From CAHJWH01 sp965198905 (lineage in GTDB: Bacteria; Pseudomonadota; Alphaproteobacteria; Caulobacterales; Caulobacteraceae): a stretch of DNA of 64,000 nucleotides. The stretch covers positions 2,976,001 through 3,040,000 of the forward strand of contig OZ240678.1 of the NCBI GenBank assembly GCA_965198905.1, given 5' to 3'. This document shows positions 37,547 to 45,713 of this stretch, piece by piece. The notes under the pieces are model-generated. The model was not told where the DNA came from. It ran no database searches and saw only the letters and a program-made list of their open reading frames with translations. Within the stretch, counting starts at the first letter, position 1. Each line of letters opens with the position of its first letter. A program made the translations under genes and the position numbers.

Positions 37547-37979
37547 CTCAGAAGAGCCGCTTGGCCGCGCCTTCGGCCCTCACCGAACGCGCTAGTTACG
37601 ATAGCTCGTCGGTTCGTCGCGTCAGACGGTCGCTTCAGAGACAAACCCGTTCTTGTGTCCGCCCCGTCTACCGCGGCTTCTGGCGCAAGGTGACGCCGAG
37701 TAGGGCAGCTTTGATCCGGTGCGGGTTCGGCCAGCGCTGATCGACGACTCAGGAAGCCGCAGCGCCTCTCGCCGCAGAGGATCACACCCCGTTTGACGGG
37801 CAGAACGCGTCCGAATTCTCCAGTCCACGCTCAAACACGATGGGAACCCAGGCCTGGAGCGGCACAAAATATCGTGGGAGGCGAGGATACCCCGGAGTAA
37901 AGCCCGGAGTAAAATGATGAAGCCGGTTCAGGCTGGGGCAAGCGCCAGATCCGACCGATTGCTTTTATTAGAGAATTTA
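37547..37979. other. Gene-free stretch before the island
   Basis: About 430 bp with no supported gene. A short tandem CCCGGAGTAAA pair lies at about 37,893-37,914. It ends at the displaced tRNA fragment. Confidence 0.5.
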
Positions 37980-38022
37980 GCGCGCCCGGAACGATTCGAA
38001 CGTCCGACCCTCAGATTCGTAG
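37980..38022 (+). repeat. Island attachment site (displaced tRNA-Arg 3' fragment)
   Basis: A 43-bp sequence identical to 58,217-58,259, the 3' half of tRNA-Arg(ACG) from the anticodon loop through the acceptor stem. It ends at GATTCGTAG, inside the anticodon loop, where homology stops. It lies 168 bp before the integrase start, as expected for the far att site of a tRNA-integrated island. Confidence 0.92.
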
Positions 38023-38189
38023 AATTAGGCACCGCTGTTTCTGGGAGTTTCAAGCCGTACCGCTTAGTCCGTGCAATATACTGATTTGGCTTGAGAAACC
38101 TCTCGAGACGCGTATCATCGTGCTTCAGGCGATACCGCTGCAGCCGACTAGTTTTGTTGCCCCAGCGTTGCCCCGCGAGACCCTCAGAT

Positions 38190-39494
38190 ATGCGACGAAA
38201 CCTGACCGCGAGGGCCGTCGAAGCCCTGAAGCCGGCGCCCGGCGGCGGACGCTATGACGTCGCCGACGCCATCGTTCCGGGCTTCGGCGTGCGGGTGACG
38301 GACAAGGGCAGGAAGTCCTACATCCTGACCGCGCGCTTCCCCGGCAGCGCCAACCCCACGCGGCGGACGATCGCCGAGGTCGGCGCCATGGACCTCTCCA
38401 TGGCGCGCGAGGTGGCGAGGGCCTGGCTGTTGCAGATCGCCGCCGGGCTCGATCCGCAGGCTGAACGTGAGCGGGCGCAGCGGGAGGCGGCGAACCGCCC
38501 GGCCACCTTCGGGCAGGTGGTCGAGCAGTTCATGGCCCAGCACGTCCGCCGCAACGCGCTTCGCTCGGGCGACGAGATCCATCGGATCTTGAAGAAGGAC
38601 GTATTGCCCGCTTGGCAGGATCGCGAGTTCGTCTCGATCCGCCGTGGCGACGTCGCCCGGCTGCTCGACCAGATCGAAGCCCGCTCCCCGGTGCACGCCG
38701 ACCACGTGCTCGCGATCCTCTCCAAGCTGTTCAACTGGTACATGGCGCGCGAGGAGGGTTACCTGTCGCCGGTGGTGCGCGGGATGCGCCGCACCGCGCC
38801 CAGGGACCATGCCCGCAGCCGCGTGCTCACCGACGAGGAGATCAGGCTGTTCTGGGCGGCCTCCGCCGACGCCGGGGCCTATGGCGCGTTCCTGCGCATG
38901 GCTCTGCTGACCGCCCAGCGCCGCGCCAAGGTCGTGGCCATGCGCTTGAGCGACATCGACGACGAGGGTGTCTGGACCATCCCCGTGGAGCCGCGCGAGA
39001 AGACAAACGCCGGCTCGCTGAAGCTGTCGAAGCTGGCCCTGTCTGTCATCGAGCCGCTGCCCCGATGGGAGGATTGCGATTTCGTCTTCGCAGGTCGCGG
39101 TAAAGCGCCAATCAACGGCCTCAGCAAGGCCAAGCGGGCGCTCGACGCGGCCATGGCCGAGGCTGGAGGATCGCCGATCGCCAACTGGACGGTGCATGAT
39201 CTGCGGCGGACCGCGCGGTCGCTGATGTCGCGCGCGAGCGTTCGCCCTGACGTGAGCGAGCGCGTGCTCGGGCACGCCATCCCCGGCGTGGAAGGCGTCT
39301 ACGACCGCTATTCCTACGACCGGGAGAAGGCGGAGGCCCTCGCGCAGCTTGCAAGCCTCGTAAGGAGCATCATCGATGGGACGGCGACGGCGGGCGCGGT
39401 CATTCGCTTGCCGCGGGACGAATCCGCCAGCCGACCGGGTTCGCGACCCAGCGCTCCACCTCGGCCTCGCTCCATCCGGCTCCATGCACGCTGA
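38190..39494 (+). CDS. int: P4-type tyrosine site-specific integrase
   Basis: 434 residues: N-terminal DUF4102-like arm-binding domain (FGVRVTDKGRKSYIL), core-binding domain, and catalytic domain with Arg in LLTAQRRAKVVAMRL, HDLRR box (WTVHDLRRTARS), GH in VLGHAIPGV and nucleophile Tyr in VYDRYSYD. It should recombine the 43-bp tRNA repeats. ATG 38190 is the family start (MRRNLTARAVEAL). The last 95 bp overlap the AlpA-like gene on the other strand. Confidence 0.92.
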   Translation: MRRNLTARAVEALKPAPGGGRYDVADAIVPGFGVRVTDKGRKSYILTARFPGSANPTRRTIAEVGAMDLSMAREVARAWLLQIAAGLDPQAERERAQREAANRPATFGQVVEQFMAQHVRRNALRSGDEIHRILKKDVLPAWQDREFVSIRRGDVARLLDQIEARSPVHADHVLAILSKLFNWYMAREEGYLSPVVRGMRRTAPRDHARSRVLTDEEIRLFWAASADAGAYGAFLRMALLTAQRRAKVVAMRLSDIDDEGVWTIPVEPREKTNAGSLKLSKLALSVIEPLPRWEDCDFVFAGRGKAPINGLSKAKRALDAAMAEAGGSPIANWTVHDLRRTARSLMSRASVRPDVSERVLGHAIPGVEGVYDRYSYDREKAEALAQLASLVRSIIDGTATAGAVIRLPRDESASRPGSRPSAPPRPRSIRLHAR

Positions 39495-39603
39495 TCCTGA
39501 GCTGGGGTGGGAAAGAGCCCTCGCCGATCTTGCGGTAGAGGGTGGACCGGCTCAGGCCGGTGCGGTCGAGGACGGTCGGCAGACGAATGATCCGGTTTGG
39601 CAT
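39400..39603 (-). CDS. AlpA-family helix-turn-helix regulator
   Basis: 67 residues: MPNRIIRLPTVLDRTGLSRS, then TLYRKIGEGSFPPQLRI and GWSEAEVERWV are the AlpA/MerR-like excisionase-regulator signature. Such proteins often activate the integrase or act as excision factors of P4-like islands. Convergent with and overlapping the integrase 3' end. Another start at 39,618 is possible. Confidence 0.87.
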   Translation of the reverse strand: MPNRIIRLPTVLDRTGLSRSTLYRKIGEGSFPPQLRISVHGAGWSEAEVERWVANPVGWRIRPAASE

Positions 39604-39771
39604 GGATGAACGCTCCATCGGCTTGTCTGGAATCTCTGGAGACAGAGGTGGCATGACCATGTCAGCGGACAAGACGATGAGTTCTTGAGCAGGATCAGTA
39701 GCGTAGCCGAGCGTGCCTCCGGCGGCCGCAGCGTGTGATTGTCGTGTCGACGCCATCGACAGATCATTGGA

Positions 39772-39804
39772 ATGTGTCGATGAATGTCCTAATGATCGAC
39801 ACAT
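39772..39804. promoter_or_regulatory. Long inverted repeat over the fic start codon
   Basis: Perfect 10-bp arms ATGTGTCGAT (39,772-39,781) and ATCGACACAT (39,795-39,804) separated by 13 bp. The right arm contains the first two bases of the fic ATG. It could be an operator or an mRNA hairpin hiding the ribosome site. Confidence 0.55.
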
Positions 39805-40894
39805 GAGCTTTGATGCCGGTCACCCGTTCAATGCGCTTCCCCTGCTGCCGCCGAAAGCGAAGCTGGAGACCACGCCGGCCCTGAAGGCGTGCATCGCCGC
39901 GCGGGCGGCTCTGGCCGAGCTGAAGGCGTTGGGAAGCCTGATCCCCAACCAATCCATCCTCATCAACTCGATCCCGCTCCTGGAGGCGCAGGCGAGTTCG
40001 GAGATCGAGAACATCGTCACCACAGGCGATCGCCTCTTCCGCTTCGCCGACGCGCCAAACGAGGCGGGAATCGACCCGGCCACCAAGGAGACGCTGCGCT
40101 ACCGCACGGCCCTTGCGCAGGGCTTCGCCAGTCTGGCGTTGCGGCCGCTGTCCACGCGCACGGCGATTGACGTCTGCAGCACCATCAAGGGCGTCGAGAT
40201 GGACGTGCGGCGCGTGCCGGGGACCGCTCTGGCCAACGATCGCACGGGCGCGGTCGTCTACACGCCGCCCGAGGGTGAACCGCGGCTGCGCGACCTGCTC
40301 GCCAACTGGGAACGCTGGCTGCACGATCACGGCGATGTCGATCCGCTGATAGCGCTCGCAGTCCAGCACTACCAGTTCGAGGCGATCCACCCATTCATCG
40401 ACGGCAACGGCCGCACCGGCCGCGTGCTCAACCTGCTATTCCTGGTCGAACGGGGACTGCTCGACCTCCCCGTCTTGTACCTCAGCCGCGCGATCATCCG
40501 GCGCAAGAGCGACTATTACCGACTGCTGCTCGACGTAACGACGCGCGGCGCCTGGGGGCCGTGGATCACCTTCATGATCGACGCCGTCGCCGATACCGCG
40601 AGCTGGACCTCCGGCAAGGTCCGCGCCATCCGCGGGCTGCTCGACGAGACCGCCGCGCGCATCCGTGCCGAAGCGCCCAAGGTGTATAGCCGCGAACTGG
40701 CGGAGCTAATCTTCGCGCAGCCCTACTGCCGCATCGCCAACGTGGTCGACGCCGGCATCGCGCAGCGGCAGTCCGCGTCGGTCTATCTCAAGGCGCTGAC
40801 CGCGATCGGCGTGCTGGAGGAGCGCCAGGCCGGGCGCGAGCGCCTCTTCATCAATCCCGCACTGGTGGAGCTTCTGGTGCGCGATCTCGACTGA
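39803..40894 (+). CDS. Fic-family protein AMPylase, class II (N-terminal inhibitory helix)
   Basis: 363 residues. The catalytic Fic motif HPFIDGNGRTGR is at 196-207 with His196 and both arginines intact, preceded by a flap (TGAVVYTPPEG). An N-terminal inhibitory motif S-x-x-x-E-N is present (Ser65, Glu69, Asn70), which in class II Fic proteins blocks ATP positioning. A C-terminal winged-helix-like segment follows. Likely transfers AMP to a target protein; it may serve as toxin or regulator. The stop end overlaps traD by 44 bp on the other strand. Confidence 0.92.
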   Translation: MSFDAGHPFNALPLLPPKAKLETTPALKACIAARAALAELKALGSLIPNQSILINSIPLLEAQASSEIENIVTTGDRLFRFADAPNEAGIDPATKETLRYRTALAQGFASLALRPLSTRTAIDVCSTIKGVEMDVRRVPGTALANDRTGAVVYTPPEGEPRLRDLLANWERWLHDHGDVDPLIALAVQHYQFEAIHPFIDGNGRTGRVLNLLFLVERGLLDLPVLYLSRAIIRRKSDYYRLLLDVTTRGAWGPWITFMIDAVADTASWTSGKVRAIRGLLDETAARIRAEAPKVYSRELAELIFAQPYCRIANVVDAGIAQRQSASVYLKALTAIGVLEERQAGRERLFINPALVELLVRDLD

Positions 40895-41099
40895 CACCTT
40901 CGGCCTCGAACGCACGCCGTCCCCGCCGTCGCCAGAACGCCAGCATGTCCGGACCTTCCGGGTCCTTCAGCACGCCGGCGGTTTCCAGCAAGGCGCCGTA
41001 GAGCGCCGCGCGGTCGTCGCCGGTGAGCTCGACCAGCCCCGACTTGGCGACGAGGCCGCCGAGCTCGATCAGCTGGCGGGTGCGTTCGCGCCGGTTCAC
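40851..41099 (-). CDS. traD: Conjugal transfer protein TraD (Ti type, small)
   Basis: 82 residues: RRERTRQLIELGGLVAKSGL and FWRRRGRRAFEA match the short TraD proteins encoded beside traC and traA of Ti-type plasmids. It acts as a relaxosome accessory factor. Located 37 bp downstream of traC. Confidence 0.8.
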   Translation of the reverse strand: MNRRERTRQLIELGGLVAKSGLVELTGDDRAALYGALLETAGVLKDPEGPDMLAFWRRRGRRAFEAEGVSRDRAPEAPPVRD

Positions 41100-41136
41100 G
41101 ACCCAGGCTCGCGTATCGTTTCGCGCACGGGCTGCC

Positions 41137-41445
41137 TCAAGCCGATGTCGCGCCGCTGTCGTCCGCCGCAGTGCCAGCGCCCCCGCCGTCAGCGCCTGCA
41201 GCAGCCCCGCCGCGCGACCGGCGCTGAAAAAAGGCCCGGCCGCGTTTGCGCCAGCTCTCCTTCCGGGCCGCGTCCACCGACTCCATCATCGCGAGGAGAC
41301 CACCGGCGAGCGTCTCGGCGTCCAGCGCGTCGGCCCCGGTCGCGGCCACCAGTTCGCCGAGCTGGCGCACCTTCCGTTCCTTCAAGCTCTTCGCCCTGTC
41401 GTTCAGCGCCAGAAGCTCGGCGTCGAAGTCCCGAGGCTTGCGCAT
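41137..41445 (-). CDS. traC: Conjugal transfer protein TraC (Ti type)
   Basis: About 102 residues, MRKPRDFDAELLALNDRAKS followed by RKVRQLGELVAATGADALDA, the standard TraC pattern, with a low-complexity Gly/Ala tail. AAGGAG ribosome site precedes ATG 41445. It is a relaxosome accessory protein, divergent from traA across the oriT region. Confidence 0.82.
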   Translation of the reverse strand: MRKPRDFDAELLALNDRAKSLKERKVRQLGELVAATGADALDAETLAGGLLAMMESVDAARKESWRKRGRAFFQRRSRGGAAAGADGGGAGTAADDSGATSA

Positions 41446-41539
41446 GCTCATCTCCTTCATCTGTCATGAAGAGTGTAGTCGAGCGTGAGCCGATAAGCTT
41501 CCGGGTCGTTGGAACAGCCTGAGACGGCCCGGTCCCGAG

Positions 41540-41574
41540 CAAGAAAGTTTCTTGTGAGGGCGCGCTTATACGTC
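41540..41574. other. oriT: Candidate oriT (RSF1010/Ti-like nic region)
   Basis: Between divergent traC and traA, where Ti-type oriT lies. A perfect inverted repeat CAAGAAA-G-TTTCTTG (41,540-41,554) precedes GAGGGCGCGCTTATACGTC (41,556-41,574). Its complement TATAAGCGCGCCCTC matches the conserved nic core of Q-type and Ti-type origins (AAGNGCGCCCT). The cut is expected within the TAAGCG/CGCCC region on the minus strand. Confidence 0.75.
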
Positions 41575-41613
41575 GTGCCGACGTTCGCTTGAGCGAGTAA
41601 ATAGCCGATCGCG

Positions 41614-44469
41614 ATGGCGATCTACCACTTCTCCGCCAAGGTGATCTCGCGCGCGTCCGGCGCCAGCGCGCTGGCGGCGGCCGCCTACCGTTCGGCCTCG
41701 CGGCTGGCGGACGAGCGGCTCGGGCGCGACCACGACTTCACCCGCAAGCCGGGTGTGATCCACTCCGAGGTCCTGCTACCGGACGGCGCACCGGAGGAGT
41801 TCGCCGATCGTGAGCGGCTGTGGAACGCCGTCGAGGCCGGCGAGGTGCGCAAGGACGCCCAGCTCGCCCGCGAGGTCGAGTTCGCCATTCCCCGCGAGAT
41901 GACGGAGCGCCAAGGCATCGAACTCGCCCGCGACTTCGTCCAGCGCGAGTTCGTCGACCAGGGCATGGTCGCCGACCTGAACGTGCACTGGGACCGTGAC
42001 GCCGACGGACTGCTGAAGCCGCATGCGCATGTCATGCTGACGATGCGGGAGGTCGGCGAAGACGGCTTCGGGAACAAGGTGCGCGACTGGAACCGCACCG
42101 AGCGGCTCCAGCAGTGGCGGGAGCGCTGGGCGGACCACGTGAACGCCCGCCTGGCCGAGCTCGACATTGATGCGCGTATCGACCACCGCAGCTTCGCCGA
42201 CCGCGGCATGGGGCTGGAGCCGCAGCACAAGATCGGGCCTGCGGCCTCGCGCATGGATGCGGATGGCCTCGCGTCCGACCGGGCCGAAGACCACCGCCGC
42301 ATCGCGCGCGAGAACGGCGAGGGGCTGATCCGCAAGCCGGCGGTGGCGCTGGCGATGATCACCCGCGAACAGGCCACTTTCACCGACCGCGACCTGGCCC
42401 GCTTCGTTCACCGCCACAGCGACGGCAAGGACCAGTTCGATCGTGTGATAAGCGCGGTGCGCGCCTCGCCCGAGCTTGTGCCGCTGGGCGTGGACGGACG
42501 CGGCGAGGCGCGGTTCACCTCGCGCCCCATGCTGGCCATCGAGGCGCGGCTGGAGCTGAGCGCCGAGGCGCTCGCGACCACGCGGGACCACGGCGTCAGC
42601 GCACGCCTTCGGGAGGCGGCTATGGCGACGTCGGCCCGGCGCGGGCTGACGCTTTCCGCTGAGCAGGCGCAAGCGCTGGAGCATGTGACCGGGAAGGAGG
42701 GGTTGGCCTCAGTGGTAGGCTACGCGGGCAGCGGCAAGTCGGCGATGCTCGGGGTGGCCCGCGAGGCTTGGGAGGCGGAGGGTTACACGGTGCGCGGCGC
42801 GGCGCTGTCGGGGATCGCCGCGGAGAACCTGGAGGGCGGCTCCGGCATCGCCTCGCGCACCCTGGCCAGTCTGGAGCACCAGTGGGAGCAGGGACGCGAT
42901 CACCTGACCGGGCGCGACGTGCTGGTGATCGACGAGGCCGGGATGATCGGCTCACGGCAAATGGAGCGGGTCCTCTCCCATGCCCGTGAGGCCGGGGCCA
43001 AGGTGGTGCTGGTGGGCGACCCCGAGCAGCTGCAGGCCATCGAGGCCGGAGCCGCCTTCCGCGCCATCGCCGAACGCCATGGCGCGGTGGAGATCACCGA
43101 GGTGCGCCGCCAGCGCGAGGACTGGCAACGCGACGCCACCCACGACTTGGCGACCGGCCGCACGGGCGAGGCGCTGGAGGCCTACGACGCCCACGGCGCG
43201 GTGCACGCTGCGTCGACCCGCGAGCAGGCGCGGCGCGAACTGGTCGACGGCTGGGATCGTGACCGGCAGGCGGCTCCGAACGCCACGCGCATCATCCTCA
43301 CTCACACCAACGCTGAGGTCCGGGAGCTGAACGAGCTGGCGCGCAGCCGTTTGCGCGACGCAGGCGCCTTGGGCGAGGACGTCTCGGTGAACGTCGAGCG
43401 AGGCGAGCGGACGTTCGCCCCAGGCGACCGCATCATGTTCCTCAAAAACGAGCGGAGCCTGGGCGTGAAGAACGGCACGCTGGGCGTGCTGGAGCAAGCT
43501 TCGCCCGAGCGCCTGGCTGTGCGGCTGGACGACGGCCGCAGCGTCGCCTTCGATCTGAAGGACTGCGCGCACCTCGACCACGGCTACGCCGCCACGGTCC
43601 ACAAGGCGCAGGGCGTGACCGTGGACCGCGCCCACGTGCTGGCCACGCCCGGCATGGACCGTCACGCCGCCTATGTCGCCATGTCGCGCCACCGCGACCG
43701 GCTCGACCTTCACTACGCCCGCGACGACTTCGCCGACCGCGACGCGCTCGTGCGCACCCTGTCGCGCGACCGGGCCAAGGACATGGCGTCGGACTATGCC
43801 GCCACCTTCGCCGAGCGGCGCGGCTGGGAGCGGCCGGGACGAGGTAGGGCGACGCCCTCGCCCGAGCCGGCGCGCAACCCGGAGCAGGAGCGGCGGCTGG
43901 CGGGACGGGCCGCGTTCCAGCGTCACGCGCGGGCGGTGGCGGCCATGTTCCAGGCGCAAGAGGGTGGCCGGCCGCTGGCCGAGCTTCACCAGCGTGGGCA
44001 GCTATCGGATGAGGCCGAAGAGCTGCGCCAGGCGCGGCGTGGGCTCGATGCGCTCGATCCCCACTACTCGCGCGACATCGAGCGGGCCTACCGCACCGAT
44101 CCGGCGCTGGCGCATGAAGCGGCGGGCGGGACTATCCGCCGCGCGGTGCAGGCCATGCGCTTGGAGGAGGAGCTGCGGGTCACAGCCCCCGCCCGTGCCG
44201 AGGCGTTCGTCGATCGTTGGCGCGACCTCGACGCCCGACGCCTAGCCGCCTACCAGGCGGGCGACATGAGCAGCATGCGCGGTCTGCGGAACAGCATGGG
44301 CGAGATGGCCAAGAGCTTGGAGCGCGATCCGCAGCTCGAGTCCATCCTCGCCGCCAAGAAGAGCGCCCAGCTCGGAATCGAAGGCTTCGCCCCCGAGCGC
44401 AGCATTACGCGCCAGCTCGCCATGAGCATCGGGTTCGACCTCGGGCGAGGGAGAGGGCTGGGGCTGTAA
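41614..44469 (+). CDS. traA: Ti-type conjugative relaxase/helicase TraA
   Basis: 951 residues. MobA/MobL relaxase domain (1 to about 240) opens MAIYHFSAKVISRASGASAL and has the metal-binding histidines in KPHAHVMLT (His137, His139). A RecD-like helicase follows with Walker A GYAGSGKS (369-376), DEAGMIGS, GDPEQL and C-terminal VHKAQGVTVDRAHVLA. It nicks oriT and unwinds the transferred strand. Slightly shorter than Ti-plasmid TraA (about 1100). No coupling protein or mating-pair genes are present. Confidence 0.93.
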   Translation: MAIYHFSAKVISRASGASALAAAAYRSASRLADERLGRDHDFTRKPGVIHSEVLLPDGAPEEFADRERLWNAVEAGEVRKDAQLAREVEFAIPREMTERQGIELARDFVQREFVDQGMVADLNVHWDRDADGLLKPHAHVMLTMREVGEDGFGNKVRDWNRTERLQQWRERWADHVNARLAELDIDARIDHRSFADRGMGLEPQHKIGPAASRMDADGLASDRAEDHRRIARENGEGLIRKPAVALAMITREQATFTDRDLARFVHRHSDGKDQFDRVISAVRASPELVPLGVDGRGEARFTSRPMLAIEARLELSAEALATTRDHGVSARLREAAMATSARRGLTLSAEQAQALEHVTGKEGLASVVGYAGSGKSAMLGVAREAWEAEGYTVRGAALSGIAAENLEGGSGIASRTLASLEHQWEQGRDHLTGRDVLVIDEAGMIGSRQMERVLSHAREAGAKVVLVGDPEQLQAIEAGAAFRAIAERHGAVEITEVRRQREDWQRDATHDLATGRTGEALEAYDAHGAVHAASTREQARRELVDGWDRDRQAAPNATRIILTHTNAEVRELNELARSRLRDAGALGEDVSVNVERGERTFAPGDRIMFLKNERSLGVKNGTLGVLEQASPERLAVRLDDGRSVAFDLKDCAHLDHGYAATVHKAQGVTVDRAHVLATPGMDRHAAYVAMSRHRDRLDLHYARDDFADRDALVRTLSRDRAKDMASDYAATFAERRGWERPGRGRATPSPEPARNPEQERRLAGRAAFQRHARAVAAMFQAQEGGRPLAELHQRGQLSDEAEELRQARRGLDALDPHYSRDIERAYRTDPALAHEAAGGTIRRAVQAMRLEEELRVTAPARAEAFVDRWRDLDARRLAAYQAGDMSSMRGLRNSMGEMAKSLERDPQLESILAAKKSAQLGIEGFAPERSITRQLAMSIGFDLGRGRGLGL

Positions 44470-44562
44470 TCAAAAAGGAGTTCGCCAGGGTTGGCGGCGC
44501 CGACGGAGGCGGAAGCGCCCCTGCGATCGCATAGGGAGTCGCATCCGAGCTGAGCGGCAGGC

Positions 44563-44688
44563 GCTATCCACCGTTACATCGACGGCTTCTACAACCCCGT
44601 CCGCCGCCACTCGGCGTTGGACTTCGTCAGCTCGGCCGCGTTCGAGAGAAAGGCCAGTGAGCCGGCACCTCTCCACTTTCCGAATTAA
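44563..44688 (+). pseudogene. IS3-type transposase C-terminal fragment
   Basis: A 41-codon frame reading IHRYIDGFYNPVRRHSALDF and ending LHFPN-stop. This is the C-terminal end of IS3-group OrfB (YIxxFYNxxRRHSALG). No upstream catalytic domain, so only a remnant remains. The rest of the 44,689-44,922 gap shows nothing. Confidence 0.8.
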
Positions 44689-44922
44689 CCGCTGTTGCAA
44701 TCGGCATGGGCTGGCTCTGAGCCTCTGAGCGACGTTCGGAGCGGCCGCTTTCGGGCGGGTCGCCTCGTCAGCGACTTGTACCGTAACCTCATGAACGACA
44801 GCCAGCTGGAGAGCGCGGGCGCAACGGAAAACCACAGCTCGACCCGCACGACGTAGACCTACGACCGCAGCTCCGACCAGGTTCGTCTGGACGCGATTGA
44901 GGGCGTTTGAATCTGAGTGCGC

Positions 44923-45606
44923 CTACGCTGCGAGATCGTCGTCCTTCTCGGCCAGCATGGCTGCCCTGAGGTCGAGGAGCTTCGCGTAACCGTCGCAGAG
45001 CAGTCGCTCCTCGTCTCCGCGAAGGGGCGTGTCACCGAGGGAGAAGCTGCGTCCGCGGCAGACGTCCAGGATCCGGAGGCTCGTCGGCGGCATGCCTGTA
45101 TCAGCGTGCAGCAATGCCCAGAGCGCGACACGTGCGGCTTCATCGCACAGCGGCGGCTCAGGCCTGAAGTAAGGATAGAGCAGCCGCGGCCCATCGCCTT
45201 CGACGTTGATGGCCAGCGTGTTCTCAATCTTCACCACGCCGATGTCCGACAACGCGAGCGGCGGGATCGAGGGCGAAGGCTCGACTGACACCGGCTCGTT
45301 GCGATACCGCCGCTTCTCCTCCCACCATCGCAGGAAGCCTTCCGTGAGCTGAGTGAAAATGCGCTCGCGGCCCTTCAGCTGAGCAATCCGGATTAGCGAC
45401 TGCTTCCGTAGATCAGCCTGGCCTGCGGCGTGCGCCTTCGCGTCCGCCCAGAAAGGGACGTAGAAGTCTCCGCCTTTCGCGCGCGGCACGCCGGCGCTCT
45501 TCTTTGCCTCCTGACGGATGTCGTCCCGCACGAGCTTACGAACGCGCGGCTTCGCCGCGTACATGGCCTCGAGCAGTTTGCCGAGACCGAGCCTCTCCAT
45601 CGCCAC
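44923..45606 (-). CDS. Hypothetical protein
   Basis: 227 residues, mostly helical, with a basic N-terminal half (VRKLVRDDIRQEAKKSAG) and a C-terminal half with LCDEAARVALWALLHADTG. No signal peptide or membrane segment. Not recognised. It is divergent from the SIR2 gene (108 bp between starts) and may share its regulation. It could be a partner of that protein, but there is no motif evidence. Confidence 0.6.
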   Translation of the reverse strand: MAMERLGLGKLLEAMYAAKPRVRKLVRDDIRQEAKKSAGVPRAKGGDFYVPFWADAKAHAAGQADLRKQSLIRIAQLKGRERIFTQLTEGFLRWWEEKRRYRNEPVSVEPSPSIPPLALSDIGVVKIENTLAINVEGDGPRLLYPYFRPEPPLCDEAARVALWALLHADTGMPPTSLRILDVCRGRSFSLGDTPLRGDEERLLCDGYAKLLDLRAAMLAEKDDDLAA

Positions 45607-45713
45607 GGGATCCTCCGCTGCAAGTGCCGCCAGCGCGGCCGAGTCGACAACCGAAGCGTGTGTCTGGTAGAGCTAAGCTTTCCTTGCGGACGTTCAAGGC
45701 TGAGGGGAATCTT

